Source of the DNA: Citrobacter freundii
Lineage (GTDB): Bacteria > Pseudomonadota > Gammaproteobacteria > Enterobacterales > Enterobacteriaceae
Reading direction: 5' to 3'
Length of the DNA stretch: 64,000 nt
Assembly: GCF_029717145.1 (NCBI RefSeq)
Contig: NZ_CP099222.1
Coordinates: forward strand, 1,860,001-1,924,000
Shown here piece after piece: positions 11,098 through 17,391 of the stretch. The first letter of the stretch is position 1. The number at the start of each line of letters is the position of its first letter. The notes under the pieces are model-generated. The model had not been told where the DNA came from. It saw nothing but the letters and a program-made list of their open reading frames with translations, and searched no databases. A program made the translations under genes and the position numbers.

Positions 11098-11237
11098 GTG
11101 AGATCCTCATTTTTGGGTGTTAGAATCCCCGGGCCATTGATAGCGCCCATTGGGTGTCTTTTTTGGTTTGGTATAAATTCCGGTGTAACTTTGGTCGGTA
11201 CCACCGGACGTAGATCCCGCCTTGCGCGGGTTTTACG

Positions 11238-11396
11238 TTAGCCTTCGTGAGCCATCTGGTCGTGCGAAGCGCAACGTCTGGAACAGTACTCTTTCTCTTT
11301 GCGCGCAAGCAGTGAGCCGTTGCGATAGAGAAGGGTGCTTTTGACCACCTCCTCGGGTTTAACCGGTTTGCCGCAGTATCCGCATTCGGTCTGCAT
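11238..11396 (-). CDS. Small zinc-finger protein, YdaE-like
   Basis: A 52-residue protein with four cysteines in two pairs (CGYC near the N-terminus and CSRRC near the C-terminus), which should bind one zinc ion. Rac prophage carries the zinc-binding protein YdaE in the same position, upstream of recE; I infer the relation from position and the Cys pattern. Three ATG codons lie in a row; the last, six bases after GAGGAG, is the best start. Function unknown. Confidence 0.7.
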   Translation of the reverse strand: MQTECGYCGKPVKPEEVVKSTLLYRNGSLLARKEKEYCSRRCASHDQMAHEG

Positions 11397-11406
11397 CATC
11401 ATCTCC

Positions 11407-11604
11407 TCAGAACTTAACTGTGGTTTCCGCTGGTACTTCTTCGTTGCGGACGATCCTTTCAACTGGATAGCAGTTACCTGACACCTTCTGGTCAATGGCT
11501 GCCTGCTCGCATTGCTGCTGGTCGTCGTAAACATCGAGAACAACATCCTGAAATTCACCATTGGTCATGCTGATGGTCAGGACGAGTGCGAATAACGAAC
11601 CCAT
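11407..11604 (-). CDS. DUF1482 family phage protein
   Basis: A 65-residue protein with a hydrophobic N-terminus (MGSLFALVLTISM) that may be a signal peptide or anchor, and two cysteines (QQCEQ and GNCYP) that could form a disulphide. The family is common in the left early region of enterobacterial prophages, and no function is known. Its start overlaps the stop of the upstream gene, so translation is probably coupled. Confidence 0.72.
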   Translation of the reverse strand: MGSLFALVLTISMTNGEFQDVVLDVYDDQQQCEQAAIDQKVSGNCYPVERIVRNEEVPAETTVKF

Positions 11605-11810
11605 CAGTGCAGCCCCGTTCCGGCGGGAACCAGATGCGGCTCCATGCTGCGAGAGGCATAAGGGCGGCGAATGTGGCGCAGATTGCCCTGCGGCTCATGC
11701 CAGTAAGTGCCTTCGCTGTAGTTAAAAGAAACCAGCCATGCTGCGCCGGTACGTTGGTTGCGCATTTGAACGGCGCGACCGCTGTTTGGTACTGCTGGAT
11801 TAGCTTTCAT
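11604..11810 (-). CDS. Small phage protein of unknown function
   Basis: A 68-residue basic protein rich in Arg, Pro and Trp (RNQRTGAAWLVSFNYSEGTYWHEPQG). No family function is known to me, though I have an impression of similar sequences in Salmonella and Escherichia prophages upstream of DUF1482 genes. It sits in the leftward early operon and abuts the DUF1482 gene. Confidence 0.55.
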   Translation of the reverse strand: MKANPAVPNSGRAVQMRNQRTGAAWLVSFNYSEGTYWHEPQGNLRHIRRPYASRSMEPHLVPAGTGLH

Positions 11811-11840
11811 CTCAATCCCCTTAAGTAGTGCCTGTTTTGT

Positions 11841-11866
11841 TAACCCGCTCAGGCGGCGCGGGTTCC
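11841..11866. terminator. Hairpin, possible terminator in the left arm
   Basis: AACCCGCTC and GGCGCGGGTT form a GC-rich hairpin with a short T-tract on the right. It lies between the leftward early genes and the rightward gene at 11931. Its direction and use are uncertain. Confidence 0.4.
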
Positions 11867-11868
11867 TT

Positions 11869-11930
11869 GCTTTCCACAGTCAAAGGAATTCGGTACTCTG
11901 TCATTTCCACAGTCAAAACAAGGAAATGTC
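11869..11930 (+). promoter_or_regulatory. Conserved leader shared with the gene at 25562-25972 (copy A)
   Basis: Two direct copies of TTTCCACAGTCAAA (starting 11871 and 11904, 33 bp apart) precede the ATG at 11931, followed by AAGGAAATGTC. Nearly the same leader, base for base up to the start codon, lies on the minus strand before the gene at 25972. The conservation of spacing suggests a promoter or operator. No strong -10/-35 pair is visible (TACTCT is a weak -10 candidate). Confidence 0.6.
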
Positions 11931-12146
11931 ATGAAATTCAAACTCATCTCAGGCAATCGCACGATTGATTCAGTTGCCTACGATTTGGCGCTTTCGATTG
12001 CCTCAAAAGAAACTTCAACAACCACTCCGGCCTTAGTGTTGGCGAAGGTCATGGAGCTGATGCCTGAATGCATCAAGCTTGTTTCCGAAAAAGCTTCCGA
12101 AGAAAGCAAGCTGAAGACCGGTAAAGTTCGGCCGCTTGTCCTTTAA
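11931..12146 (+). CDS. Small phage protein of unknown function (shares a conserved leader)
   Basis: A 71-residue protein, MKFKLISGNRTIDSVAYDLALSIASKE at the N-terminus, mostly helical, no membrane segment. It is read rightwards against the surrounding leftward early operon, and its last 74 bases overlap the 3' end of the gene on the other strand. AAGGAAA precedes the ATG. Its 5' leader is almost identical to that of the gene at 25562-25972, which is the main argument that it is real and separately regulated. Confidence 0.6.
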   Translation: MKFKLISGNRTIDSVAYDLALSIASKETSTTTPALVLAKVMELMPECIKLVSEKASEESKLKTGKVRPLVL

Positions 12147-12348
12147 GAGATCGGCCATATAGCTCGGTCATAACATCTTCCAGCGAGCCGCTTGCATAAA
12201 TTGAGTGGCCGCTGTTCAAAACAATTCTCACCACCTCACCGCCCGCCCCACTATCGTAGGATTCAAGGTAGGTAACGCTTCTACTGTGAATCACAACAAC
12301 ACGATCATCATCGCCAGTTATTGTTGTGAATCGAAATTTACCTCTCAT
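12073..12348 (-). CDS. Phage early protein of unknown function, first gene after pL
   Basis: A 91-residue protein (MRGKFRFTTITGDDDRVVVIHSRSV...) whose first half looks like a small beta-sheet domain, followed by a basic C-terminus. The start at 12348 has GGAGAGGA upstream; the open frame begins at 12363. It is the first coding region downstream of the leftward promoter. Function unknown. Confidence 0.6.
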   Translation of the reverse strand: MRGKFRFTTITGDDDRVVVIHSRSVTYLESYDSGAGGEVVRIVLNSGHSIYASGSLEDVMTELYGRSLKGQAAELYRSSACFLRKLFRKQA

Positions 12349-12427
12349 GGGTCCTCTCCTCATTTGCCCTTGTCGCCGGCCAGCGGAACGTTTGAACTTG
12401 ATGCGCTTAGTGTTTCGCGATGAGGTG

Positions 12428-12469
12428 ATGATAGCTAAGGCGATTTATTTTATCAATCGCTTGAACGAT
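12428..12469 (-). promoter_or_regulatory. Leftward early promoter pL with operator
   Basis: On the minus strand, TTGATA (12451-12456), a 17-bp spacer and TATCAT (12428-12433) form a good sigma-70 promoter. Touching its -35 is ATCGC-N4-ACGAT (12456-12469), the same operator form as at pR. Further single GCGAT half-sites lie at about 12440 and 12508. CI should bind here and silence the recE/recT/int operon in the lysogen. Confidence 0.7.
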
Positions 12470-12568
12470 AATATGGTGATTTTGTCGATTGCTATTTGAT
12501 TTATAAAGCGATTTATTTTTGTGTTAGATGCGTGATATGCTCAAAAAAACACCAGAGAGGGGATTGTT

Positions 12569-12793
12569 ATGGGCTTAGGTATGGATATGTCACGTGATGA
12601 ACTGCTGGAGGATCGCGCAGCGTTCATCGCTGGCGAGATTGGCGGAGCGGTTGTTGAGTTGATAATCGATGGTGTGGTGATTGACCGTGACGCTATTGTC
12701 GACCAGCTGGAAGCTAAGCGTAAGGCTGTAGGGAATGTAATCCACAAGGGATTTTTGCAGGATGCAGCGGAGTTCGTGAGGAAGGGGAAATAA
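12569..12793 (+). CDS. Small phage protein of unknown function
   Basis: A 74-residue acidic, helical protein (MGLGMDMSRDELLEDRAAFIAGEIGGAVVELIIDG...). AGAGGGG precedes the ATG. It is read rightwards, divergently from pL and towards the convergent lipoprotein gene. I see no motif and do not recognise the family. Confidence 0.55.
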   Translation: MGLGMDMSRDELLEDRAAFIAGEIGGAVVELIIDGVVIDRDAIVDQLEAKRKAVGNVIHKGFLQDAAEFVRKGK

Positions 12794-12824
12794 TGGCCCG
12801 ACTTTCTTTGCCGGGCAAATGGTG

Positions 12825-13205
12825 CTAGTCGGCCCAACCGGATTTGGTATTGATCGCCGATTCCGCCATTGTGTATTTTTGTACGGTATTATCTTTAAAT
12901 AGAATGGTCAGTTCTTTCTTAGTGCCGTTCGTGCCGTTATGGAACAAGCCATAGAATGGAATGAATGAGGTTCCATTCACTTTAACTTTGGCAAATGAGT
13001 ACTTCCAGATCTCATTACCACCATCGGTATAAGAGACTGCATCAGGAGAGCCAAACAAGCTTTTCACTTCAACCTTGGTCGTTTTCCCTTCCTGAATTTT
13101 AGACTGAACACTTGTTTCAGTTTCACTTTTAAGTTTCTGATTTCCAGAAGACGCGCACCCTGCGAGGGTTACAGCTAATGCTACTGCCAGAGCTATTTTT
13201 TTCAT
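12825..13205 (-). CDS. BamE/SmpA-like outer-membrane lipoprotein (moron)
   Basis: A 126-residue lipoprotein with a signal peptide and lipobox LAGC (MKKIALAVALAVTLAGCASSG). The mature part holds the pattern of SmpA/OmlA-fold proteins: GKTTKVEVKSLFGSPDAVSYTDGGNEIWKYSF, described here by its ends only as residues 40-71. Such prophage lipoproteins are often expressed in lysogens and can alter the envelope or block superinfection; for this gene that is inference. It lies downstream of the interrupted BstA-like gene, separated by a terminator, so it probably has its own promoter. Confidence 0.75.
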   Translation of the reverse strand: MKKIALAVALAVTLAGCASSGNQKLKSETETSVQSKIQEGKTTKVEVKSLFGSPDAVSYTDGGNEIWKYSFAKVKVNGTSFIPFYGLFHNGTNGTKKELTILFKDNTVQKYTMAESAINTKSGWAD

Positions 13206-13264
13206 TATGTATATCCATTGATTGCAATCGGAATCATCTTAACATTATGAATTATCTGGTCAAA

Positions 13265-13290
13265 TAAAAACCCGGCACGGTGGCCGGGTG
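13265..13290 (-). terminator. Terminator after the BstA-like gene
   Basis: On the minus strand, CCCGGCCACC and GTGCCGGG form a strong stem followed by TTTTTATTT. It ends the cI-side leftward transcript a few bases beyond the stop codon at 13296. Confidence 0.8.
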
Positions 13291-14081
13291 GATAATCAAT
13301 GTTTTTTATGTTCAAGCTCAGGTCGTTGTAGGTTTTCTAAAACCTCTATTGCTTTAGTATTTTCTATAACCTTTTGCTGAACTTTATCGGCAAGATACTC
13401 TTTAAATCCTTTTGGCACATACTCTTCCCTAAGCCAACGTCGAAATTCGCCTAGTGCCTCTTCTGGGTAAATGTTGGCAGGGAGATTGCCGGCTTTGCTC
13501 TGCGGGAACCAATCTGGATATACGTGAGGATGTTTCTGCACATCCCCATACTTTTCGCTAAGCTTGTTACGTTTCCAGTGATTTGACCATCTAGTTCCAA
13601 CGCTTATATCTGGAACAGTTTTAGGCCCCAGTTCAAATCCAGCATTAATCAAGGGAACGGTGATATCAACCATCTCTCTAAACACACTGAAAAATCCAGC
13701 AGGGATTTTATCATTAAGAATTATGCGTTCTTGGAAGCACTTCCAAGCGCCGCTAACTGGGTTTCTTGGATCGATTCCAACACTTCTAAATATAAACTCG
13801 CGAAGTGTTTGTCTTGCTAAAAGACGATAATTCCTAAGGGCTGTGGCATTGTTTGCTTGGCTTGCATCAAACGCATAATACTCAAGAATTGCCATGCAGA
13901 CATAGTCTGGGTACGGATAATGATCCCGCTTTGTTTCTGAAGATGGAATGAACAGTGACTCAACGTCTATACCTTGATCGAGGAGGACGGTATCAATTTT
14001 TTTACCACGGGGTTTAAGGCGCTGGACTGCCCCCACCCCGGTAGACGATCCTGCCCTATAGTTTGAGCATAGGGGGAGCAT

Positions 14082-14366
14082 ATGGGCACACCACGATTTA
14101 CACCTGAATTTAAGGAAGAAGCCGTCCGACAGATAACGGAACGCGGTTATTCCGTTGCCGAAGTATCTGACCGTCTGGGCGTTTCTGCCCACAGCCTCTA
14201 CAAGTGGCTACGGGCTATCAAACCGGATAACAGCGAGCAGCATGCCCGGGATTTACTGGAAGCCAAAAGCGAGATCCTGAAACTACGGGCGCAGCTAAAA
14301 CGTACCGAAGAAGAACGGGATATCCTGAAAAAGGCCGCGCGGTACTTTGCAAGGGAGCCCGACTGA
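14082..14366 (+). CDS. IS3-family transposase OrfA
   Basis: A 94-residue protein with an N-terminal helix-turn-helix (FKEEAVRQITERGYSVAEVS, then LGVSAHSLYKWLR) that binds the IS ends, and a C-terminal leucine-zipper-like coiled coil (KSEILKLRAQLKRTEEERDIL). It is normally fused to OrfB by -1 ribosomal frameshifting to give the active OrfAB transposase. The A-rich stretch near 14328 is a possible slip site. Confidence 0.93.
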   Translation: MGTPRFTPEFKEEAVRQITERGYSVAEVSDRLGVSAHSLYKWLRAIKPDNSEQHARDLLEAKSEILKLRAQLKRTEEERDILKKAARYFAREPD

Positions 14367-14404
14367 AGTACCGCTTTATCAATGAGCACCGCACTGTATG
14401 GGGT

Positions 14405-15217
14405 GTGATGACAATGTGTCGGGTACTGGATGTCGCCCGGGCCGGGTTCTACGCGTGGCTGCATAACCCGGTCTCGGCACGTGATAAAGATAATCAGCGT
14501 CTGCTGACGCTTATCCGTGACTCCTATTCACTGAGCGGAGGCGTATACGGTTACCGGCGGGTTCATGGCGACCTGAACGAAATCGGGGAAACCTGCGGTA
14601 AAAACCGGGTGGGCCGTATTATGCAACTGAACCGGATTAAAGCCGTGCGCGGCTATAAAGCGCCGCGTCGTATCGCTGGCAGACCTTCAGTGGTTGCCCC
14701 TAATCGCGTGCAGCGGCAGTTTACTGTTGTCCGGGCCAATCAGGTCTGGGTCACCGACATTACTTATATCCGCACCTGGCAGGGCTGGCTGTATCTGGCG
14801 GTGGTTATCGATCTCTTCGCCCGTAACGTGGTGGGCTGGTCGATGAAGCCCACTCTCTCACGCGAACTGGCGCTGGATGCACTGATGATGGCGGTCTGGC
14901 GACGTAAACCCGACGGCGAGGTCATCGTGCACTCAGACCAGGGAAGCCAGTACGGCAGTGACGACTGGCAGCGCTTCTGCCGGGCTAATAACCTGGTCCC
15001 GAGCATGAGCCGGCGTGGCAACTGCTGGGATAATGCGGTGGCCGAATCGTTCTTCAGTTCACTGAAAAAAGAGCGCATCAGGAAGAGAATATACAAAACC
15101 CGGGATCTAGCCCGGGCGGATATCTTCGATTACATTGAAGTGTTCTACAACCGGGCCCGGCGCCACAGTCACCTCGGCGGCGTCAGTCCGGAGGCCTTCG
15201 AACAGGCCTCGTCGTGA
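14405..15217 (+). CDS. IS3-family transposase OrfB (DDE integrase domain)
   Basis: A 270-residue rve-type catalytic domain. The DDE residues are visible: Asp in VWVTDITYIRT, Asp in VIVHSDQGSQYGS and Glu in NAVAESFFSSLKKE. The full product extends upstream by frameshift from OrfA; the listed ATG is only the first one in this frame. The element looks intact. Confidence 0.93.
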   Translation: MMTMCRVLDVARAGFYAWLHNPVSARDKDNQRLLTLIRDSYSLSGGVYGYRRVHGDLNEIGETCGKNRVGRIMQLNRIKAVRGYKAPRRIAGRPSVVAPNRVQRQFTVVRANQVWVTDITYIRTWQGWLYLAVVIDLFARNVVGWSMKPTLSRELALDALMMAVWRRKPDGEVIVHSDQGSQYGSDDWQRFCRANNLVPSMSRRGNCWDNAVAESFFSSLKKERIRKRIYKTRDLARADIFDYIEVFYNRARRHSHLGGVSPEAFEQASS

Positions 15218-15418
15218 GGACAGAATTTGTCTACGGTCGTGGGGTCAGTCCACGCTCACTAGCCCAATCAGAAGAAATATCCTGGATTACGCTATGATGC
15301 ACACCACACATTTCAGCCAGTCCTCGACCAGTGAGATACGGTGTCCCATCATTCAGGACGCCCATTGCCACACCTTCAATCTCAACTTCTTTTACAGGAA
15401 ATAACTGGAGGTTACCTT

Positions 15419-15480
15419 GGCGGGGTGATATTGGATTTATCTCATTAACCATTTGATTTTCCTTGTTAAAGTGTGGCGGG
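15419..15480 (-). promoter_or_regulatory. Repeated CCCGCC motif spanning the start of the BstA-like gene
   Basis: On the coding (minus) strand CCCGCC occurs twice, at 15475-15480 upstream of the ATG and at 15419-15424 inside the gene, a span of 62 bp. The upstream copy lies in the loop of a small hairpin (AGTGT..ACACT). It is a candidate self-immunity element like aba of phage BTP1, which also overlaps the start of bstA. That comparison rests on memory. Confidence 0.45.
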
Positions 15481-15497
15481 CAAACACTATTTTTCAC

Positions 15498-15522
15498 TCA
15501 CCCAAACGTCTCTTCAGGCCAC
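15498..15522. repeat. 25-bp direct repeat, copy 1
   Basis: Identical 25 bases to 15585-15609, beginning TCACCCAAACGTC; the two copies start 87 bp apart and flank the 23-codon ORF. Confidence 0.95.
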
Positions 15523-15585
15523 CATAAGCACGATCGCAACAACCGAGAGCAAAGTAACCACGCCTACTATCAGATATTCTCTCAT
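15514..15585 (-). CDS. Possible 23-residue hydrophobic peptide
   Basis: A short ORF, starting MREYLIVGVVTLL and ending IVLMVA, that would form a single membrane helix with a charged N-terminus, the shape of type I toxin or small phage membrane peptides. Its start codon lies at the edge of one 25-bp repeat and its stop inside the other. It lies between cI and the BstA-like gene on the same strand, so it could be expressed from pRM in the lysogen. There is no ideal ribosome-binding site (GAAGAG, 15 bases upstream). Not recognised; may be fortuitous. Confidence 0.4.
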   Translation of the reverse strand: MREYLIVGVVTLLSVVAIVLMVA

Positions 15586-15609
15586 CACCCAAACGTCTCT
15601 TCAGGCCAC
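15585..15609. repeat. 25-bp direct repeat, copy 2
   Basis: Second copy of the repeat at 15498-15522, immediately downstream of the cI stop codon on the coding strand. Confidence 0.95.
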
Positions 15610-15619
15610 TGTTAATCTG

Positions 15620-16306
15620 CTAACCATGCTTACGGTAGGTCTGCGGCATGCTGCCGATCACCTTTCCGAATACGAATATTTTGTTCATCTCTTCCTTCTC
15701 AATCGGCTCCCACGGTCGATAGGTCTGGTTGTCTGAGATGACCAAGAGTTTATCTTTCATCTTCTGAAGTCGCTTCACATGGGATGTGTCGTCATAAATG
15801 AAAGCGTAAATTCCATCACCATCAAAGTGTTGAACGCTTATATCGACAAACAGCAAATCACCAGGCTCAATCGTTCCAGACATGCTGTCACCACGAACGT
15901 TGATGATGCGGATCTGTTCCTGTTTACGTCCGTTAAACATGTGCCTGGCTTCTTCAACCGGATACTCAACAGAATGTAGGATCTCTACGAACTCGTTATT
16001 TATAGCCCCTGGCCCCGCGCTAACCGTAAAGTCGAGAACCTCAATCCGGAATACGTTGAAGCTCTTTATACCTCCATTGGTTTTTTCCGGCTGCTGACCA
16101 TCATTACGCATCGGTCCGGTTCCAGTGGAAAGCCATTCGGGGCGAACATTGAGAACAGATGCTATCTCGACTGTTTTTCTTGAGCTTGACGCACCATTTA
16201 GCAGCTTGTTAACACTTGACTGTGCCATGCCAACGGCCTTAGCGAGCTTGCCCTGTGTATAACCCGCCTCAGTCATTGCGCGATCTAACCGCTCAGAAAA
16301 ACTCAT
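15620..16306 (-). CDS. cI: CI-type phage repressor (HTH plus S24 peptidase)
   Basis: A 228-residue LexA-like repressor. The N-terminal helix-turn-helix (ERLDRAMTEAGYTQGKLAKA, then VGMAQSSVNKLLNG) binds operators. The C-terminal S24 domain has the nucleophile in RGDSMSGTIEPGDLLFVD and the lysine region in DTSHVKRLQK, so RecA-driven self-cleavage is expected. The cleavage site should lie near FTVSAGPGAIN (Ala-Gly). I chose the start at 16306, with GGGGAG upstream, over an open frame to 16387 that crosses the promoter. It maintains lysogeny by blocking pL and pR. Confidence 0.94.
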   Translation of the reverse strand: MSFSERLDRAMTEAGYTQGKLAKAVGMAQSSVNKLLNGASSSRKTVEIASVLNVRPEWLSTGTGPMRNDGQQPEKTNGGIKSFNVFRIEVLDFTVSAGPGAINNEFVEILHSVEYPVEEARHMFNGRKQEQIRIINVRGDSMSGTIEPGDLLFVDISVQHFDGDGIYAFIYDDTSHVKRLQKMKDKLLVISDNQTYRPWEPIEKEEMNKIFVFGKVIGSMPQTYRKHG

Positions 16307-16335
16307 TAAAGATACTCCCCTAATAACCTTCATAA

Positions 16336-16364
16336 ATATTATCGCTGCGGCGATGAATAAGCAA
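16336..16364 (-). promoter_or_regulatory. Repressor maintenance promoter (pRM)
   Basis: On the minus strand, TTGCTT (16359-16364), a 17-bp spacer and TAATAT (16336-16341), with transcription starting about 25 bases upstream of the cI ATG. It overlaps the leftmost operator. Confidence 0.75.
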
Positions 16365-16400
16365 AAAATCGCATAGGCGATTGACATTCGTTAGAGCGAT
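16341..16400. promoter_or_regulatory. Right operator region with three sites
   Basis: Two perfect ATCGC-N4-GCGAT palindromes at 16341-16354 and 16368-16381 and one imperfect site at 16387-16400 (TTCGT-N4-GCGAT). They overlap both pRM and pR, the usual layout for a CI/Cro switch. The same motif occurs at pL. Confidence 0.75.
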
Positions 16401-16409
16401 ACACATAAT
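16381..16409 (+). promoter_or_regulatory. Rightward early promoter (pR)
   Basis: TTGACA (16381-16386), 17-bp spacer, CATAAT (16404-16409): nearly consensus. It drives the Cro-like gene and the replication genes and is covered by two operator sites. Confidence 0.85.
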
Positions 16410-16436
16410 CAATCAAAATTGATAGAAGGAGCGATT

Positions 16437-16667
16437 ATGAAAAACTCTGCTGTAGAAAAAGCGATTGCAATCGCCGGTAGTCAGAAAGAGCTAGCGAAGC
16501 GATGTGGTAAGGCCCAATCCACGATCTGTGACTGGTTAAATGGGAAAAAACAAATATCCCCGATCCATGTTCCTGTTTTGGTAAGAGCCAGCGAAGGACA
16601 GATTCAGGCTCATGAATTCCGTCCCGACCTTCCTGAATTGTTTCCGCATCCACATGCAGCCGCTTAA
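16437..16667 (+). CDS. YdaS/Cro-like antirepressor of the lytic switch
   Basis: A 76-residue helix-turn-helix protein (AIAIAGSQKELAKRCGKAQS, then TICDWLNGKKQIS) of the YdaS type, the Cro counterpart in Rac-like phages. It is the first gene from pR. The ATG at 16437 follows AGAAGGAGCGATT; an upstream in-frame ATG at 16419 lacks a ribosome-binding site. Expected to bind the same GCGAT operators as CI. Confidence 0.85.
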   Translation: MKNSAVEKAIAIAGSQKELAKRCGKAQSTICDWLNGKKQISPIHVPVLVRASEGQIQAHEFRPDLPELFPHPHAAA

Positions 16668-16684
16668 CCATCAAGGGACCACAA

Positions 16685-17224
16685 ATGCAATCACTTACGT
16701 TTTACCAGGATACAGGATCGCTGCAGCAGGCGGTGATAAATCGCGCTCAAGCGCAGAAAGGACCGAGGCATGAAGATATTCGTGACGCGGTCCGCTCCTG
16801 GGCTGGTGCCGATGGTCAGGACGTAGTTACGGCTCTGATCATCGAAGAGTACCAGGCACAGGGTGGTGACGACATCACTTTCCCTGGCGATCTCTGCCGA
16901 AAGCGCCAGAAGCTGTTTCGCTTCCTGGACAATCATTTCAACAGCGAGCGGTACCGCGAGAACGTTCGTCAGCTGACTCCGGCAATCCTCGCTGTCTTGC
17001 CGATTGTGTACCGCAGTCGCCTGCTGCCAGAAGACAACATCATGGCTCGCCTGGCACGTATGGAGAAGGAAACCAGCGAAGCGAAGATAGCTGTCGCAAT
17101 GGATGCGCCGCGTCATCAGAAGCTGAAAGAGTTGAGCGAGGGGATCGTGGAGATGTACCGCGTTGACCCTGGCTTAACCGGGCCGCTGATGGAGATGGTG
17201 CAGATGATGCTGGGGGCTATATGA
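16685..17224 (+). CDS. YdaT/CII-like regulatory protein
   Basis: A 179-residue protein of the YdaT type, which occupies the cII position next to ydaS in Rac. It is helical, with a basic central part (DLCRKRQKLFRFLDNHFNSE). In Rac, YdaT over-expression is toxic to cell division and DNA handling, and it has been considered a CII functional analogue; for this copy the role is inferred from position and similarity. It begins 17 bases after the Cro-like gene. Confidence 0.75.
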   Translation: MQSLTFYQDTGSLQQAVINRAQAQKGPRHEDIRDAVRSWAGADGQDVVTALIIEEYQAQGGDDITFPGDLCRKRQKLFRFLDNHFNSERYRENVRQLTPAILAVLPIVYRSRLLPEDNIMARLARMEKETSEAKIAVAMDAPRHQKLKELSEGIVEMYRVDPGLTGPLMEMVQMMLGAI

Positions 17225-17307
17225 CCGGTTCAAAAATGGCGAAAGCCGCGGTGCGCGAACACCAACGGCTTTCTGGTGCAATTCATTGCGAAATCATTGC
17301 GGGGTAA
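17221..17307 (+). CDS. Possible 28-residue peptide coupled to the YdaT-like gene
   Basis: An ATGA overlap with the preceding stop codon opens a 28-codon frame (MTGSKMAKAAVREHQRLSGA at the N-terminus). The overlap suggests translational coupling, but the region also forms an imperfect hairpin (AAAGCCG..CGGCTTT), so it may be only RNA structure. Weakly supported. Confidence 0.3.
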   Translation: MTGSKMAKAAVREHQRLSGAIHCEIIAG

Positions 17308-17391
17308 GTATGCCTAACAACAAATTGTTTTGCCAGCGTGTCGGACCGCGACTGGATAAATCTTCCCTTAATTATTCTTCAGGAGGACTTA

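Larger units (their letters stand above)
14023..15252 (+). mobile_element. IS3-family insertion sequence (IS51-like group), 1230 bp
   Basis: Imperfect terminal inverted repeats: TGGACTGCCCCCAC at the left and, on the other strand, TGGACTGACCCCAC at the right. They are flanked by a 3-bp direct repeat CGC (14020-14022 and 15253-15255). It carries two overlapping transposase frames. It lies inside the P63C/BstA-like gene in the opposite orientation. I cannot name the exact element from memory. Confidence 0.92.
13296..15452 (-). pseudogene. P63C-domain, BstA-like prophage defence gene interrupted by an IS3-family element
   Basis: Removing the IS (14023-15252) and one copy of its 3-bp target duplication restores an exact 308-codon frame, 307 residues, with no other lesion. 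The start at 15452 has AAGGA eight bases upstream. The N-terminal part reads ...[20 protein letters not shown], the body has YPYPDYVCMAILEYYAF, and the C-terminus has YPEEALGEFRRWLREEYVPKG, which I recognise as the phage P63C type. It is the first full gene downstream of the CI repressor, the same place as bstA, the abortive-infection gene of Salmonella phage BTP1. Calling it BstA-like is inference from context and recalled sequence character. The insertion after about residue 67 should inactivate it. Confidence 0.75.

Noticed and set aside
11098..11237. Short minus-strand frames between recE and the ydaE-like gene, in the place of Rac racC
   Set aside because: No start codon with a ribosome-binding site and no similarity to RacC that I can see; the stretch looks like leader sequence with a GC hairpin.
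15498..15609. The 25-bp direct repeat considered as a CRISPR array
   Set aside because: Only two copies, spacing of 87 bp, no further repeats and no cas genes in the window.
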